In this document: positions 51,889 through 60,738 of the stretch, piece by piece | How the letters are laid out: every line of letters starts with the position of its first letter | How positions within the stretch are numbered: the first letter of the stretch is position 1 | NCBI RefSeq assembly: GCF_900112985.1 | Contig: NZ_FONS01000016.1 | Span: forward strand, 1 to 64,000 | DNA length: 64,000 bases | Origin: Pedobacter antarcticus | Lineage (GTDB): Bacteria; Bacteroidota; Bacteroidia; Sphingobacteriales; Sphingobacteriaceae | Direction: 5' to 3' | Translations under genes and position numbers: made by a program | Notes under the pieces: generated by a model | The model's database searches: none | What the model was told of the DNA's origin: nothing | What the model saw: the letters and a program-made list of their open reading frames with translations, nothing else

Positions 51889-54078
51889 CTAGAAACCCAG
51901 GTTTACTCCAATTAAGAACTGACGCGGAATCGGATAAACTCCACGGTCTACACCAGGAGCTGAGAAAGTGTCAAATGATTGACCAACTTCCGGATCAAGT
52001 CCTGTGTATTTGGTAATTGTAAATAAGTTGGTCGCGCTTACATATATTCTGAGCTTGTTAATTCCTGTTTTTGTTTTGGATGCATTTTCCATAGGAATGG
52101 AATAACCAATCTGCAGATTTTTCATTCTGAAGAAGCTGCCATTCTGCACATAATAACTTGATGAAGCATATTCCAGGGTAGATCCACCTACATATGAAGA
52201 TGGAATCTGGCTATCAGGATTAGAAGGGCTCCATGCATTTAATAAACGGGTACTTCTTGCTCCGTCAAAACTTGGGAAATCTGTAAAATAACGATTAACA
52301 TCATATAGGTCATTTCCTTGAGAACCATTGAAGAAGGCGGCGAAATCCCAGTTTTTATAGCTGGCATTGAATCCTAATGAATACAGAAAATCAGGATTAG
52401 GATCTCCGATAATAGTTCTGTCTTCAGGTGTAAGTGCACCATCTCCATTGACATCTGCATATTTGAATCCACCAACACGAGCTCCTTCATATGACGGACT
52501 ATTTTTCACATCATCAGCGTTCTGATAGATTCCAGCCACTTTGTAACCATAGAATGAACCAAAAGATTCTCCAACTTTCAGAAGACTGGTTGTAAGACTT
52601 CTATAGAAACCGTAAGGCTGCTCACTAACGTCATCAGAAAGTTTAACGATTTTGTTGACGTTTCTGGAAATATTAGCCATGATATCAAACTTAAATGGCT
52701 TGTCGTTGTTGCGGCCGTAATGATAAGCCAAGGCAAGTTCAACACCTTTATTCGACATATCGCCAATATTTACGTAGGGCGAAGTACCGCCACCTACCGC
52801 CGTCGCCGGAAGAGGAACCCGGTACAGCATATCTGATGTTTTCTTGTTATACCAGTCAAATGATCCGTCAAATACACCGTCAGCTAAGGTGAAGTCAACT
52901 CCAAGATTTAGTGATTTCAAAGATTCCCATTTTACACCGGTATTAGCATAGGAGTTTTGCCATACACCTGCAACGATTCCATTGCCACCACCCATACCAT
53001 AGCCTGACTGGATAATGGAATTGCGGTATCTGTTCAGATATTGATTCGCGTCAATACGTTGGTTACCGGTTTCACCGTAACCTGCGCGGAATTTTAAATC
53101 TGTTAACCAGCTGACGTCTTTAAGGAAATCTTCTTCAGAGATTCTCCAGGCCACACTTGCAGCAGGAAATACCCCATATTTATTCTCCGGACCGAAGTTG
53201 GATGATCCATCCCTTCTAACTGTAATGCTAGCCAGGTAACGATCGTTATAGGCGTAATCTGCACGGCCAAAGAGCGAGAATAATGAACCTAAAGCACCAA
53301 AACTTCCGTTAGAGATAGCGGATGCACCATTATTCAGATAATAATAATTTGGATCTCCAAGCAGGAAGAAGTCGTTTCTTGCGGCGGTAGTCTCTCTGCT
53401 TGATGATTTGATGGCTTCAGTACCAAGCAAAATACCTAAACGGTGTTTCTCATTGAATACTTTGTTGTAATTTAATGTATTTGTCCAGGTCCATTCGGTT
53501 CTGTAGCCGTTGACTTCGGTTAGGCTATTGGAGGTATTACCTTCCGAGAACTCCAGATTGGGGTAACGCATTTCTATACGACTGTAATTCTCATAACGTA
53601 AACCAAAGCTGGTTCTGGCAACAAGACCGTCTATGATATCTGCTTCTGCGAATACATTACCGAAGAAGAAATTACTTTTGCTCAGATTTCCTTTTTGTCT
53701 GTCCAATACAGCAATTGGGTTTTCTGCATTACCTAAACGGCTACCACGGCTACCTGCATAATTACCCTGTATATCATAAACAGGAACAATCGTTGGCATA
53801 CGATATGCCCAGCCGATGGGACTACCTTCACCTTGGTCTTCACCCGCAGTTGCCGTGTTTACGCCCATACCGTAAGCTTCACTATAGGAATATTGTGCAT
53901 TCTCCCCAAAACGGACTTTTTTGATGTTGGTGTTAGAACGGAGATTGTAACGTGTAAAACCAGTATTTTTGATGGTACCTTTCTGATTCAGGTAACCTCC
54001 GGTGAATGCATATGTTGCGTTTTCACTACCACCAGTACTACTTAACTGATAGCTTTGAACGGGGGCTGGTTCTGTCAT
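51889..54078 (-). CDS. SusC/RagA receptor, C-terminal part after a frameshift
   Basis: 729 codons of a TonB-dependent barrel beginning MTEPAPVQSYQLSSTGGSEN, the family segment that normally follows the plug, and ending in ...IGVNLGF. It has no signal peptide and cannot be exported on its own. It belongs to the same gene as the frame at 54075-55106. Confidence 0.9.
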   Translation of the reverse strand: MTEPAPVQSYQLSSTGGSENATYAFTGGYLNQKGTIKNTGFTRYNLRSNTNIKKVRFGENAQYSYSEAYGMGVNTATAGEDQGEGSPIGWAYRMPTIVPVYDIQGNYAGSRGSRLGNAENPIAVLDRQKGNLSKSNFFFGNVFAEADIIDGLVARTSFGLRYENYSRIEMRYPNLEFSEGNTSNSLTEVNGYRTEWTWTNTLNYNKVFNEKHRLGILLGTEAIKSSSRETTAARNDFFLLGDPNYYYLNNGASAISNGSFGALGSLFSLFGRADYAYNDRYLASITVRRDGSSNFGPENKYGVFPAASVAWRISEEDFLKDVSWLTDLKFRAGYGETGNQRIDANQYLNRYRNSIIQSGYGMGGGNGIVAGVWQNSYANTGVKWESLKSLNLGVDFTLADGVFDGSFDWYNKKTSDMLYRVPLPATAVGGGTSPYVNIGDMSNKGVELALAYHYGRNNDKPFKFDIMANISRNVNKIVKLSDDVSEQPYGFYRSLTTSLLKVGESFGSFYGYKVAGIYQNADDVKNSPSYEGARVGGFKYADVNGDGALTPEDRTIIGDPNPDFLYSLGFNASYKNWDFAAFFNGSQGNDLYDVNRYFTDFPSFDGARSTRLLNAWSPSNPDSQIPSSYVGGSTLEYASSSYYVQNGSFFRMKNLQIGYSIPMENASKTKTGINKLRIYVSATNLFTITKYTGLDPEVGQSFDTFSAPGVDRGVYPIPRQFLIGVNLGF

Positions 54079-55106
54079 CTCTTCAAACCAATTGGTTCCT
54101 TGTTTATTAGCTTTGGTAATCTGATAAAAAGTTTGGTATCTCTGGTGTAATTATATTTCGACGGATCTGCATCTGCAGCAGTTACATCCTGACCATTTGC
54201 ACCACCTGCTACCAGGTATTCTGGAAGTGTCGGCGTAGAACCGCTTCCATAATTTGCACCGGCGTCAATGGGAAGTCCTGCATTGGTATATCCATCGAAG
54301 ATATATTGCGCATATTGTTGTGGGTTCATCATTTTAGGGAATGTACTTTTTCTAGGTGCCGAAATACCTACATAAGCATCTAAATTGATTTTAGGAGGCC
54401 CTGCAATTCCTTTTTTTGTCGTAATAATTACAACACCGTTATTTGCTCTTGCTCCATAAATTGACGCTGAAGACGCATCTTTCAGTACCTGAAGACTCTC
54501 AATGTCATTTTGGTTTAACCAGTTAAGATTACCTTCATAAGGTACTCCGTCCACTACATAAAGCGGCTCATTGTTATTAATTGTACTGTTACCACGAATA
54601 CGGATTTGTGGCGTAGAACCTGGCGCACCATCGTTGACGATCTGTACACCCGGGGCCTTACCTTGTAAGGCTTCTACTGCGCTGGCAGCCGGTTGTGCTT
54701 TCAGTTGTGCTACGTCAACAACCGCTACTGAACCAGTAAGATCTTTCTTCCGTTGTGCGGTGTAACCCGTTACAACGACTTCAGTAAGATCATTAGAATT
54801 AGATTGAAGTGTTACGTCAATTGATTTTTGCTGGCCGACGGTAACTTCGCGTGTTCCGTATCCAATAAATGAAATAACCAGCACATCAGAAGGACCGGCC
54901 TGAATAGCAAAAGCACCATTGGCATCGGTCATTGTTCCGGAAGCTGAATTTTTGATTTTCACCGAGGCACCAATGACTGGCATCTTGTCGTCACTTGCGA
55001 CGACTTTTCCGGTAATTCTGGTTTGCGCATGCACCGAAAATGCGATACACAAACTCATGAGCAAAAGAACGGAGGCTCTTTTGAAAAGGGGTAAAATTTG
55101 TTGCAT
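54075..55106 (-). CDS. SusC/RagA receptor, N-terminal part before a frameshift
   Basis: 343 codons: signal peptide (about 1-27, ending VHAQ), carboxypeptidase-D-like domain (TRITGKVVASDDKMPVIGAS onward), plug with LTEVVVTGYTAQRKKDLTGS and DGVPYEGNLNWLNQNDIESL. The last 14 or so residues (IRLPKLINKEPIGLKR) are out of frame. As made, it would be a plug without a barrel. Confidence 0.9.
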   Translation of the reverse strand: MQQILPLFKRASVLLLMSLCIAFSVHAQTRITGKVVASDDKMPVIGASVKIKNSASGTMTDANGAFAIQAGPSDVLVISFIGYGTREVTVGQQKSIDVTLQSNSNDLTEVVVTGYTAQRKKDLTGSVAVVDVAQLKAQPAASAVEALQGKAPGVQIVNDGAPGSTPQIRIRGNSTINNNEPLYVVDGVPYEGNLNWLNQNDIESLQVLKDASSASIYGARANNGVVIITTKKGIAGPPKINLDAYVGISAPRKSTFPKMMNPQQYAQYIFDGYTNAGLPIDAGANYGSGSTPTLPEYLVAGGANGQDVTAADADPSKYNYTRDTKLFIRLPKLINKEPIGLKR

Positions 55107-55317
55107 AAGATTTAATTTGGTTAGGGTTAAGATTTTTAAAGATGTTACATAGTGTTACTCGATAATTGGTTTAGGGGGTCAATTCTTTTTTCGAAAATAT
55201 TCCGGAATAAGAACCGGATCGGAAGAGCTAGTATATACAACTATATAACACGTTTTTTTTGGCTTGAGCTTGCCGGGAGAAACGGGCGTTAATTATATTT
55301 GGTTAAATCTAATTTAT

Positions 55318-55333
55318 GTAATGAATTCATTAC
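55318..55333. promoter_or_regulatory. 16-bp perfect palindrome, possible operator
   Basis: GTAATGAATTCATTAC is fully self-complementary and lies in the AT-rich leader between the GH3 terminator and susC. A dimeric regulator could bind it, but AT-rich palindromes of this size also arise by chance. Confidence 0.3.
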
Positions 55334-55426
55334 TTGCAATAGCTAAATCTATTTTTTTTAATTACGGGCTAAATAATTTCCAATATTGTACTTTCAACAC
55401 TAAGCAACCCAAAATTTTGAAACAAA

Positions 55427-55456
55427 AAAGCCCCCTGAATTAATCCAGGGGGCTTT
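55427..55456 (-). terminator. Intrinsic terminator of the GH3 gene
   Basis: AAAGCCCCCTG and CAGGGGGCTTT form a perfect stem around AATTAATC, with Ts following on the minus strand. It separates the upstream SusC-SusD-GH144-GH3 unit from the second SusC-SusD unit. Confidence 0.88.
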
Positions 55457-55470
55457 ACGCGAAATATAAA

Positions 55471-57765
55471 TTAGTTTGACAATTTAAATGTTGCCTGACT
55501 GACATCACGGCTATTTGAGCCAATAAACACATTGAAGTCTCCTGGCTCAGCAACGTGCTTAAGCTCAGAATTATAGAATCGGAGCATTTCTTCGTCGATT
55601 TTGAAAATTACCTTTTTAGATTCACCTTTTTTGAGGAATATTTTCTGGAAACCTTTAAGTTCTTTAACCGGTCGGGTAACTGAGCCGTAAATATCTTGAA
55701 TGTAAAGCTGGACAACTTCATGTCCGTCATATTTACCTGTATTTTTGACTTCCACTGCAGCTTCCAGATTTCTACCTTTCTGCAAATCGGTACGATTCAG
55801 TTTAACAGGTGAAATACTGAAAGTTGTATAGCTTAAACCGTATCCGAAAGGGTAAAGCGGATCGTTTGAGCTGTCTATATAGCGGGATACAAATTTTTCA
55901 TTCGATACGCCGTTGTATGGACGACCAGTACTTTTATGGTTATAATAGAGCGGAATCTGTCCCATATTTCTTGGGAAGGTTGCTGTTAATTTTCCGGCAG
56001 GATTATAATTACCCATTAATACGTCTGCAATTGCATTCCCAGCTTCAGTTCCGGCAAACCACGTTTCCAGGATGGCTGGTATATTTTCATCTTCCCAGGT
56101 AAGTGTTAAAGGACGGCTGTTCATTAATACAAGAACGATAGGTTTACCGGTTTCCTTTAATGCTTTCAATAATTTCTGCTGATTCGGTAAAAGGTCCAAA
56201 TTCGTGCGGCTTGTAGCTTCTCCACCCATAATTGCGCTTTCTCCTAATACTACTACAGCAATTTCTGCTTCTTTTGCAGCCTTCACTGCATCTAAAATCA
56301 ATTCATCCGGGGATTTTGAATCTGCATGGATTTCTGCACCATTTGCATTGATCTGTTTTAAAATATGAGGATCATCAACCAGGTTAGCACCTTTAGCATA
56401 AACGATTTTAAGGTCTGGCGCCATATTTTTTAGGCCAGTCATTACACTGACGGCTTTTTTCCAGTCGCCGGCAGCACTCCAGTTACCGATCATATCACGT
56501 TGGTTATCTGCCAACGGACCGATCAAAGCAATTTTAGCGTTTTTGCGCAGTGGGAGAAGTTGATTCTCATTTTTTAATAAGACCATTGAAGCAGCGGCAA
56601 TTTTTCTTGCATCATTTCTGTTTGCTGCAGATAGAATTTCAGTTTCCGCTCTTTTCTCGTCCACATATTTAAACGGATCGGCAAAAAGACCCATTCTGTA
56701 TTTCATTTCAAGGATTCGGCGGCAGGCCAGGTCAATTACGTCAATACCAATCTTCTTTTCATCCAAAGATTTTTTTAGAGTTTTTAGAAATCCCTCACTG
56801 ACCATATCCATATCTGTTCCTGCTGACACAGATCTTGCGCTTACAGTTTGCAGGTCACCTAATCCATGTGCCACCAGCTCACTCACACCGGTATAGTCAC
56901 TAACAACAAAACCTTTAAAACCCCATTGGTTTCTGAGCAGGTCTGTCAATAGCCAGTGGTTAGCAGTTGCCGGAACACCGTTAATGTCATTAAAGGATAC
57001 CATCACCGTTTCTGCACCAGCATCAATAGCTGCTTTATATGGAGGAAGATATTCATTGTACATTCTAATCGGACTCATGTCAGTAGTATTATAGTCTCTT
57101 CCCGCCTCCGCTGCACCATATAACGCAAAGTGTTTCACACAGGCAAGGATAGCATCTCTATTGGCCAGACTGTTAGTTTGATATCCCTTAACCATAGCCG
57201 CACCGATCAGTCCGCCCAGGTAAGGATCTTCACCAGAACCTTCTGACATTCTGCCCCATCTTGGATCCCGGCTAATGTCGACCATCGGCGAGAAAGTCCA
57301 GTTTAGTCCGTCTGCACTTGCTTCACGTGCAGCGATCCGGGCACTTTTTTCGATCAGGTCCATATCCCATGACGTGCTTAGCGCTAAAGGGATAGGGAAA
57401 ATAGTTTTATGTCCGTGAACAACGTCATATCCGAATAACAATGGAATTTTTAACCTGGAATTGGTTACAGCACGTTGCTGCAGTTTTCTAACCGCCTGGG
57501 GAGTGAAAGTATTGAATACACCCCCAACGAGTCCCTGGTCAATTTTTTCATCGACACCTTCACTTAGTATTGGTCCGGTCACATCAAATCCGACAGCAGG
57601 TAAATTTAACTGTCCGATCTTTTCCTCGATAGTCATTCTAGACATGAGTTCATTGACAAAAGCGTCCATTTTAGGGTCTTTCGAAACAGCGGCTTTCTGC
57701 TGTCCGATCGCACTCCCGCCTGTTAGCAAAGCTGTCAGCAATAAAAGGGAATTAATTCGTTTCAT
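55471..57765 (-). CDS. GH3 beta-glucosidase (BglX-like), periplasmic
   Basis: A 764-residue glycoside hydrolase family 3 enzyme with a signal peptide (about 1-22, ending SAIGQ). The barrel has VFNTFTPQAVRKLQQRAVTN and LFGYDVVHGHKTIFPIPLAL. The nucleophile aspartate is in GFKGFVVSDYTGV. The second alpha/beta domain includes AVVVLGESAIMGGEATSRTN, and a fibronectin-III-like domain ends the protein (about 660-760). It removes glucose from the non-reducing end of gluco-oligosaccharides. Next to GH144 it is probably a beta-1,2-oligoglucan glucosidase, like BT_3567 of Bacteroides thetaiotaomicron (recalled, not compared). Confidence 0.94.
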   Translation of the reverse strand: MKRINSLLLLTALLTGGSAIGQQKAAVSKDPKMDAFVNELMSRMTIEEKIGQLNLPAVGFDVTGPILSEGVDEKIDQGLVGGVFNTFTPQAVRKLQQRAVTNSRLKIPLLFGYDVVHGHKTIFPIPLALSTSWDMDLIEKSARIAAREASADGLNWTFSPMVDISRDPRWGRMSEGSGEDPYLGGLIGAAMVKGYQTNSLANRDAILACVKHFALYGAAEAGRDYNTTDMSPIRMYNEYLPPYKAAIDAGAETVMVSFNDINGVPATANHWLLTDLLRNQWGFKGFVVSDYTGVSELVAHGLGDLQTVSARSVSAGTDMDMVSEGFLKTLKKSLDEKKIGIDVIDLACRRILEMKYRMGLFADPFKYVDEKRAETEILSAANRNDARKIAAASMVLLKNENQLLPLRKNAKIALIGPLADNQRDMIGNWSAAGDWKKAVSVMTGLKNMAPDLKIVYAKGANLVDDPHILKQINANGAEIHADSKSPDELILDAVKAAKEAEIAVVVLGESAIMGGEATSRTNLDLLPNQQKLLKALKETGKPIVLVLMNSRPLTLTWEDENIPAILETWFAGTEAGNAIADVLMGNYNPAGKLTATFPRNMGQIPLYYNHKSTGRPYNGVSNEKFVSRYIDSSNDPLYPFGYGLSYTTFSISPVKLNRTDLQKGRNLEAAVEVKNTGKYDGHEVVQLYIQDIYGSVTRPVKELKGFQKIFLKKGESKKVIFKIDEEMLRFYNSELKHVAEPGDFNVFIGSNSRDVSQATFKLSN

Positions 57766-57789
57766 TTGTGTATGTATTATATTGATATA

Positions 57790-59151
57790 TTATTTGGCTA
57801 TGGCCGGGCTTTCGATACTCAGTCTTTGCAATCCGGTTTTCACATCCGGGCTGCTCATAAATAATTTCCAGAGCAGGCCGCTGCGGTAGTTTTCAATCAT
57901 GCATATAATCGGTCCCTGATCAATAGCCAGATGCGATTTTGCATACCAGTCATGTTCTTCGCTGAAGCCATCTGCGAAACCATACTCGGTCCAGATCTTC
58001 GGACCCAGATCAAAATAGAAATGCTTCAGTGCCTGCATACTATATTCCGGTGTATATGGAAAAGCTGATAAGGCTGCGGTTGGCGTAATCACACCCAGAT
58101 CCTCTGTTGGAGAATGGGCAGCATAACCCTGCCAGCTATCGCCTGCAGTTAAACCCCAGCTATTTTCATTATATCCTTTATATTTTTTTGGATTTTCAAT
58201 GCAATAAGCCCTGTTAATCAGGGTGTGATTTTTATTCTGTTCAAAATAATCTCCGTACTGGTCTTTTAAACCACGTGGGTCAAGACCGGTAAAAGAGTAT
58301 TGCGAAAAGAAAAGCGGACCACCGTAATCAAAACCAAAAGGAAGTGTAATGCCCTGGAATTTTTTACCATTGAAAAAGGTATTGTTATTTGCCCATCCAT
58401 CGTCGTATACACGTTTAGTGATCGGAAATTTCGGAGAAGATGCAGCAAGTACATAAGTGATAAAACACTCATTCCAGCCTTTAATCTGATGGTTCATGCT
58501 CCATCCGTTGTTCGGACTCCAGTGCCAGTACAATACATTCTGCTGTTGCGTAAACCAGCTCCATTCAATACCCTCCCACATCCACAGGATTTTGTTCCTG
58601 ATATCTCTCTCCACTGCATTGTCTCCATCATAATATTGTTTAGCGGTCAGTAAGCCCTGGAAAAGGAGTGAAGTCTCTACGATATCAGCTCCATCATCTT
58701 TAGGACTGAAACGGATTACTTTTCCGGTTTCACCATTTAACCAATGCGGGAAAGCACCATGAAACATATCTGCTTTATATAAGAAATCGACAATTTTCTT
58801 AGTTCTTGCTGCAGCCTGCTCACGGGTTATGAACTTTCGCTCCGAAGCAACAATGATAGACATCACGCCGAATCCTGTACCACCAGTGGTTACCACTTCG
58901 TTACCGTATTCAAAAGCGACATTGCTCCGCTCACGTGCCATTCCACTTACCGGATGGCCAAAGTCCCAGAAATACCGGAAGGTTTGTTTTTGAACCAGAT
59001 CCAATAACTGATCGTCAGTCAGGTCTTTTTGAATTTTCATCTGCGGTTTGATGGCATCTGCAGAATTTTTTTGTGCACAGGCTGTCAGGGTAAGGCAGGA
59101 TAAACTAAAAAATAACAGCCCGGATAATAAGTAAGTATTGAATTTGATCAT
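57790..59151 (-). CDS. GH144-like glucanase (glucoamylase-family domain) lipoprotein
   Basis: A 453-residue protein with an alpha/alpha-barrel glycoamylase domain, the group containing endo-beta-1,2-glucanase of family GH144. The ATG at 59151 is chosen because it opens a lipoprotein-type signal (MIKFNTYLLSGLLFFS, with Cys in LTAC). Family segments: LLDLVQKQTFRYFWDFGHPV, EYGNEVVTTGGTGFGVMSII, WHWSPNNGWSMNHQIKGWNE and GLTAGDSWQGYAAHSPTEDL, ending with DGFSEEHDWYAKSHLAIDQG. It probably cleaves beta-1,2-glucan into sophoro-oligosaccharides, which the downstream GH3 (24 bases away) would finish. Specificity is inferred from the pairing. Confidence 0.88.
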   Translation of the reverse strand: MIKFNTYLLSGLLFFSLSCLTLTACAQKNSADAIKPQMKIQKDLTDDQLLDLVQKQTFRYFWDFGHPVSGMARERSNVAFEYGNEVVTTGGTGFGVMSIIVASERKFITREQAAARTKKIVDFLYKADMFHGAFPHWLNGETGKVIRFSPKDDGADIVETSLLFQGLLTAKQYYDGDNAVERDIRNKILWMWEGIEWSWFTQQQNVLYWHWSPNNGWSMNHQIKGWNECFITYVLAASSPKFPITKRVYDDGWANNNTFFNGKKFQGITLPFGFDYGGPLFFSQYSFTGLDPRGLKDQYGDYFEQNKNHTLINRAYCIENPKKYKGYNENSWGLTAGDSWQGYAAHSPTEDLGVITPTAALSAFPYTPEYSMQALKHFYFDLGPKIWTEYGFADGFSEEHDWYAKSHLAIDQGPIICMIENYRSGLLWKLFMSSPDVKTGLQRLSIESPAIAK

Positions 59152-59209
59152 TTTATGATATGAATAAGGCTGGTAGTTTCTCACTACCAGCCTTTAAGAT
59201 TAAAAAATA

Positions 59210-60700
59210 TTAATATCCAGGATTTTGAGTAAGCAAACCGCCGCTTCTTTCAATCTCCTGATCAGGCACAGGCCAGATTTCGTTCTTGCCGGCTTTCCAA
59301 CCTTTAGGACCGAATACTTCAGTACCTCTTCCCTGACGGATTACATCAAAGTAACGGTCACTTTCTAGTGCAAGTTCCACTTGTCTTTCTTTGTAAATTG
59401 CAGTTTTTAATGCTGTTTTATCTGTTGCAGTTACATCAGGTAAAATACCAGTTTGAGTGCCTCTGGCTCTTGCGCGTACTTTATTAAGAGAACTTAAAGC
59501 CAGGGAAGTATTACCCATTTCATTTGCGGCCTCTGCATTGATCAGCAGAATATCTGCAAAACGAAGGACTTTGACATTTTGCTGCGCTCCTTCATTAAAA
59601 CCAGATACCCACATCGAAAATGGAACATATGATTTCTGGTTGTATCTTGGGTTTGGTGTAGTTGTTGGAATCTTGTCACCCTGTGGAGTAGTTTCACCTC
59701 TGTAGAGAATAGTTGCATCTCTTCTCGGATCTCCGGTTTCAAAAGCTGTATTCAAAGCATCAGATGGTACGTTGAAGCCCCATCCACCACCACCACCCAC
59801 GACGCCTGGTACGCCTTGTACCTGGCTGTATTGTGAGTTAGAAGCATCTTTATTACCCGGAAGTAATTCACACTGTACTTCAAATAAAGATTCTGAGTTA
59901 TTTTTGTTTTGCGTACGGAAACCTTTTTCGAAATCAGGGAACAGGCTATAGCCCATAGTCATCACCTGGTTAGTTAGGGATAACGCATCTGCCCATTTCT
60001 GCTGATACATCGCAACTTTGGCATGCAGGCCTATGGCAGCACCTTTGGTTGCACGCCCGATATCGTTTGTGCCGTAAGCTTGTGGTAATACCGAGGCTGC
60101 TTCGTCCAGATCTTTTTCAATCTGTGCATAAACTTCTTCTTTAGTCGCTCTTGGAATATTATACTCAGTTTGGTCTTTTGGAACAGTCAGTCTAAGTGGC
60201 ACACCACCGAAAGCTCTGACTAATCTAAAGTAAGAGTATGCCCGGATAAATTTAGCTTCTGCCAGATAACGGGCTTTCAGGCTTTCATCCATTGTAATTG
60301 CCGGAATATTATCCAGTACCTGGTTAGTCAGGTTAATATTTTGATATTGTCCTGTCCAGAAACCTAAGAAAGAGCCCTCTGTAGAAGTTACGGTGAAAGT
60401 ATCATAAAGATTAAAGAACGTTGCATCGGTTGCCGTACTGCCTTTATCTGCTTCGTCGGAAGGTATACTTTCGATTGCCAGGGCAGGGAACGCTGTGTTA
60501 TTCCACGTTCTTAAATTGGCATACATTCCATTGACAGCTTTAGTAGCATCTTCCTGGGATTTCCAGAATTGTTCCGATTCCTGCTGACCCTGAGGGTCAA
60601 TGTCAAGAAAACTTTTCTTGCAGGAAGTAGTGAGTAGAACTGTTGATAATAAACCAACAGCGCACCACCTTTGAATACTTGTGTTAAAATATGTTTTCAT
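59210..60700 (-). CDS. SusD/RagB lipoprotein of the glucan locus
   Basis: About 496 residues. The ATG at 60700 (MKTYFNTSIQRWCAVGLLST) is used since it opens the lipoprotein signal (lipobox LLTTSC); the frame extends eight codons further to a TTG. N-terminal mark EQFWKSQEDATKAVNGMYAN, TPR mark AKFIRAYSYFRLVRAFGGVP, and C-terminal IYKERQVELALESDRYFDVI and IWPVPDQEIERSGG are typical. It pairs with the SusC at 60739-63750 and precedes the GH144 gene, so it probably binds the same glucan. Confidence 0.95.
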   Translation of the reverse strand: MKTYFNTSIQRWCAVGLLSTVLLTTSCKKSFLDIDPQGQQESEQFWKSQEDATKAVNGMYANLRTWNNTAFPALAIESIPSDEADKGSTATDATFFNLYDTFTVTSTEGSFLGFWTGQYQNINLTNQVLDNIPAITMDESLKARYLAEAKFIRAYSYFRLVRAFGGVPLRLTVPKDQTEYNIPRATKEEVYAQIEKDLDEAASVLPQAYGTNDIGRATKGAAIGLHAKVAMYQQKWADALSLTNQVMTMGYSLFPDFEKGFRTQNKNNSESLFEVQCELLPGNKDASNSQYSQVQGVPGVVGGGGGWGFNVPSDALNTAFETGDPRRDATILYRGETTPQGDKIPTTTPNPRYNQKSYVPFSMWVSGFNEGAQQNVKVLRFADILLINAEAANEMGNTSLALSSLNKVRARARGTQTGILPDVTATDKTALKTAIYKERQVELALESDRYFDVIRQGRGTEVFGPKGWKAGKNEIWPVPDQEIERSGGLLTQNPGY

Positions 60701-60738
60701 CTGTATAAGATTTGTCTTGATCAAAAATTGCTGTGGAA

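Larger units (their letters stand above)
51889..55106 (-). pseudogene. SusC/RagA TonB-dependent receptor gene broken by a one-base frameshift
   Basis: The whole receptor would be about 1070 residues. The two frames meet at an A5 run (plus strand 54126-54130; T5 on the coding strand). Adding one base there restores LFYQITKANKQGTNWFEE, the expected family sequence, and joins both halves without any other defect. It lacks an STN domain, so an ECF sigma is not expected to control it. Whether the lesion is real, variable or a sequencing artefact cannot be decided here. Confidence 0.8.
55107..55470. other. Gene-free stretch upstream of the frameshifted SusC
   Basis: No coding frame is seen. It holds the GH3 terminator at its right end and a 16-bp perfect palindrome GTAATGAATTCATTAC at 55318-55333, about 210 bases upstream of the susC start. 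No -7 box of the TANNTTTG type was found on the minus strand. Confidence 0.5.

Noticed and set aside
54120-54135. Programmed ribosomal frameshift in the SusC gene
   Set aside because: The site is a plain T5 run without a typical slippery heptamer or visible stimulatory structure, and SusC genes are not known to be recoded. A mutation or base-calling error is simpler.
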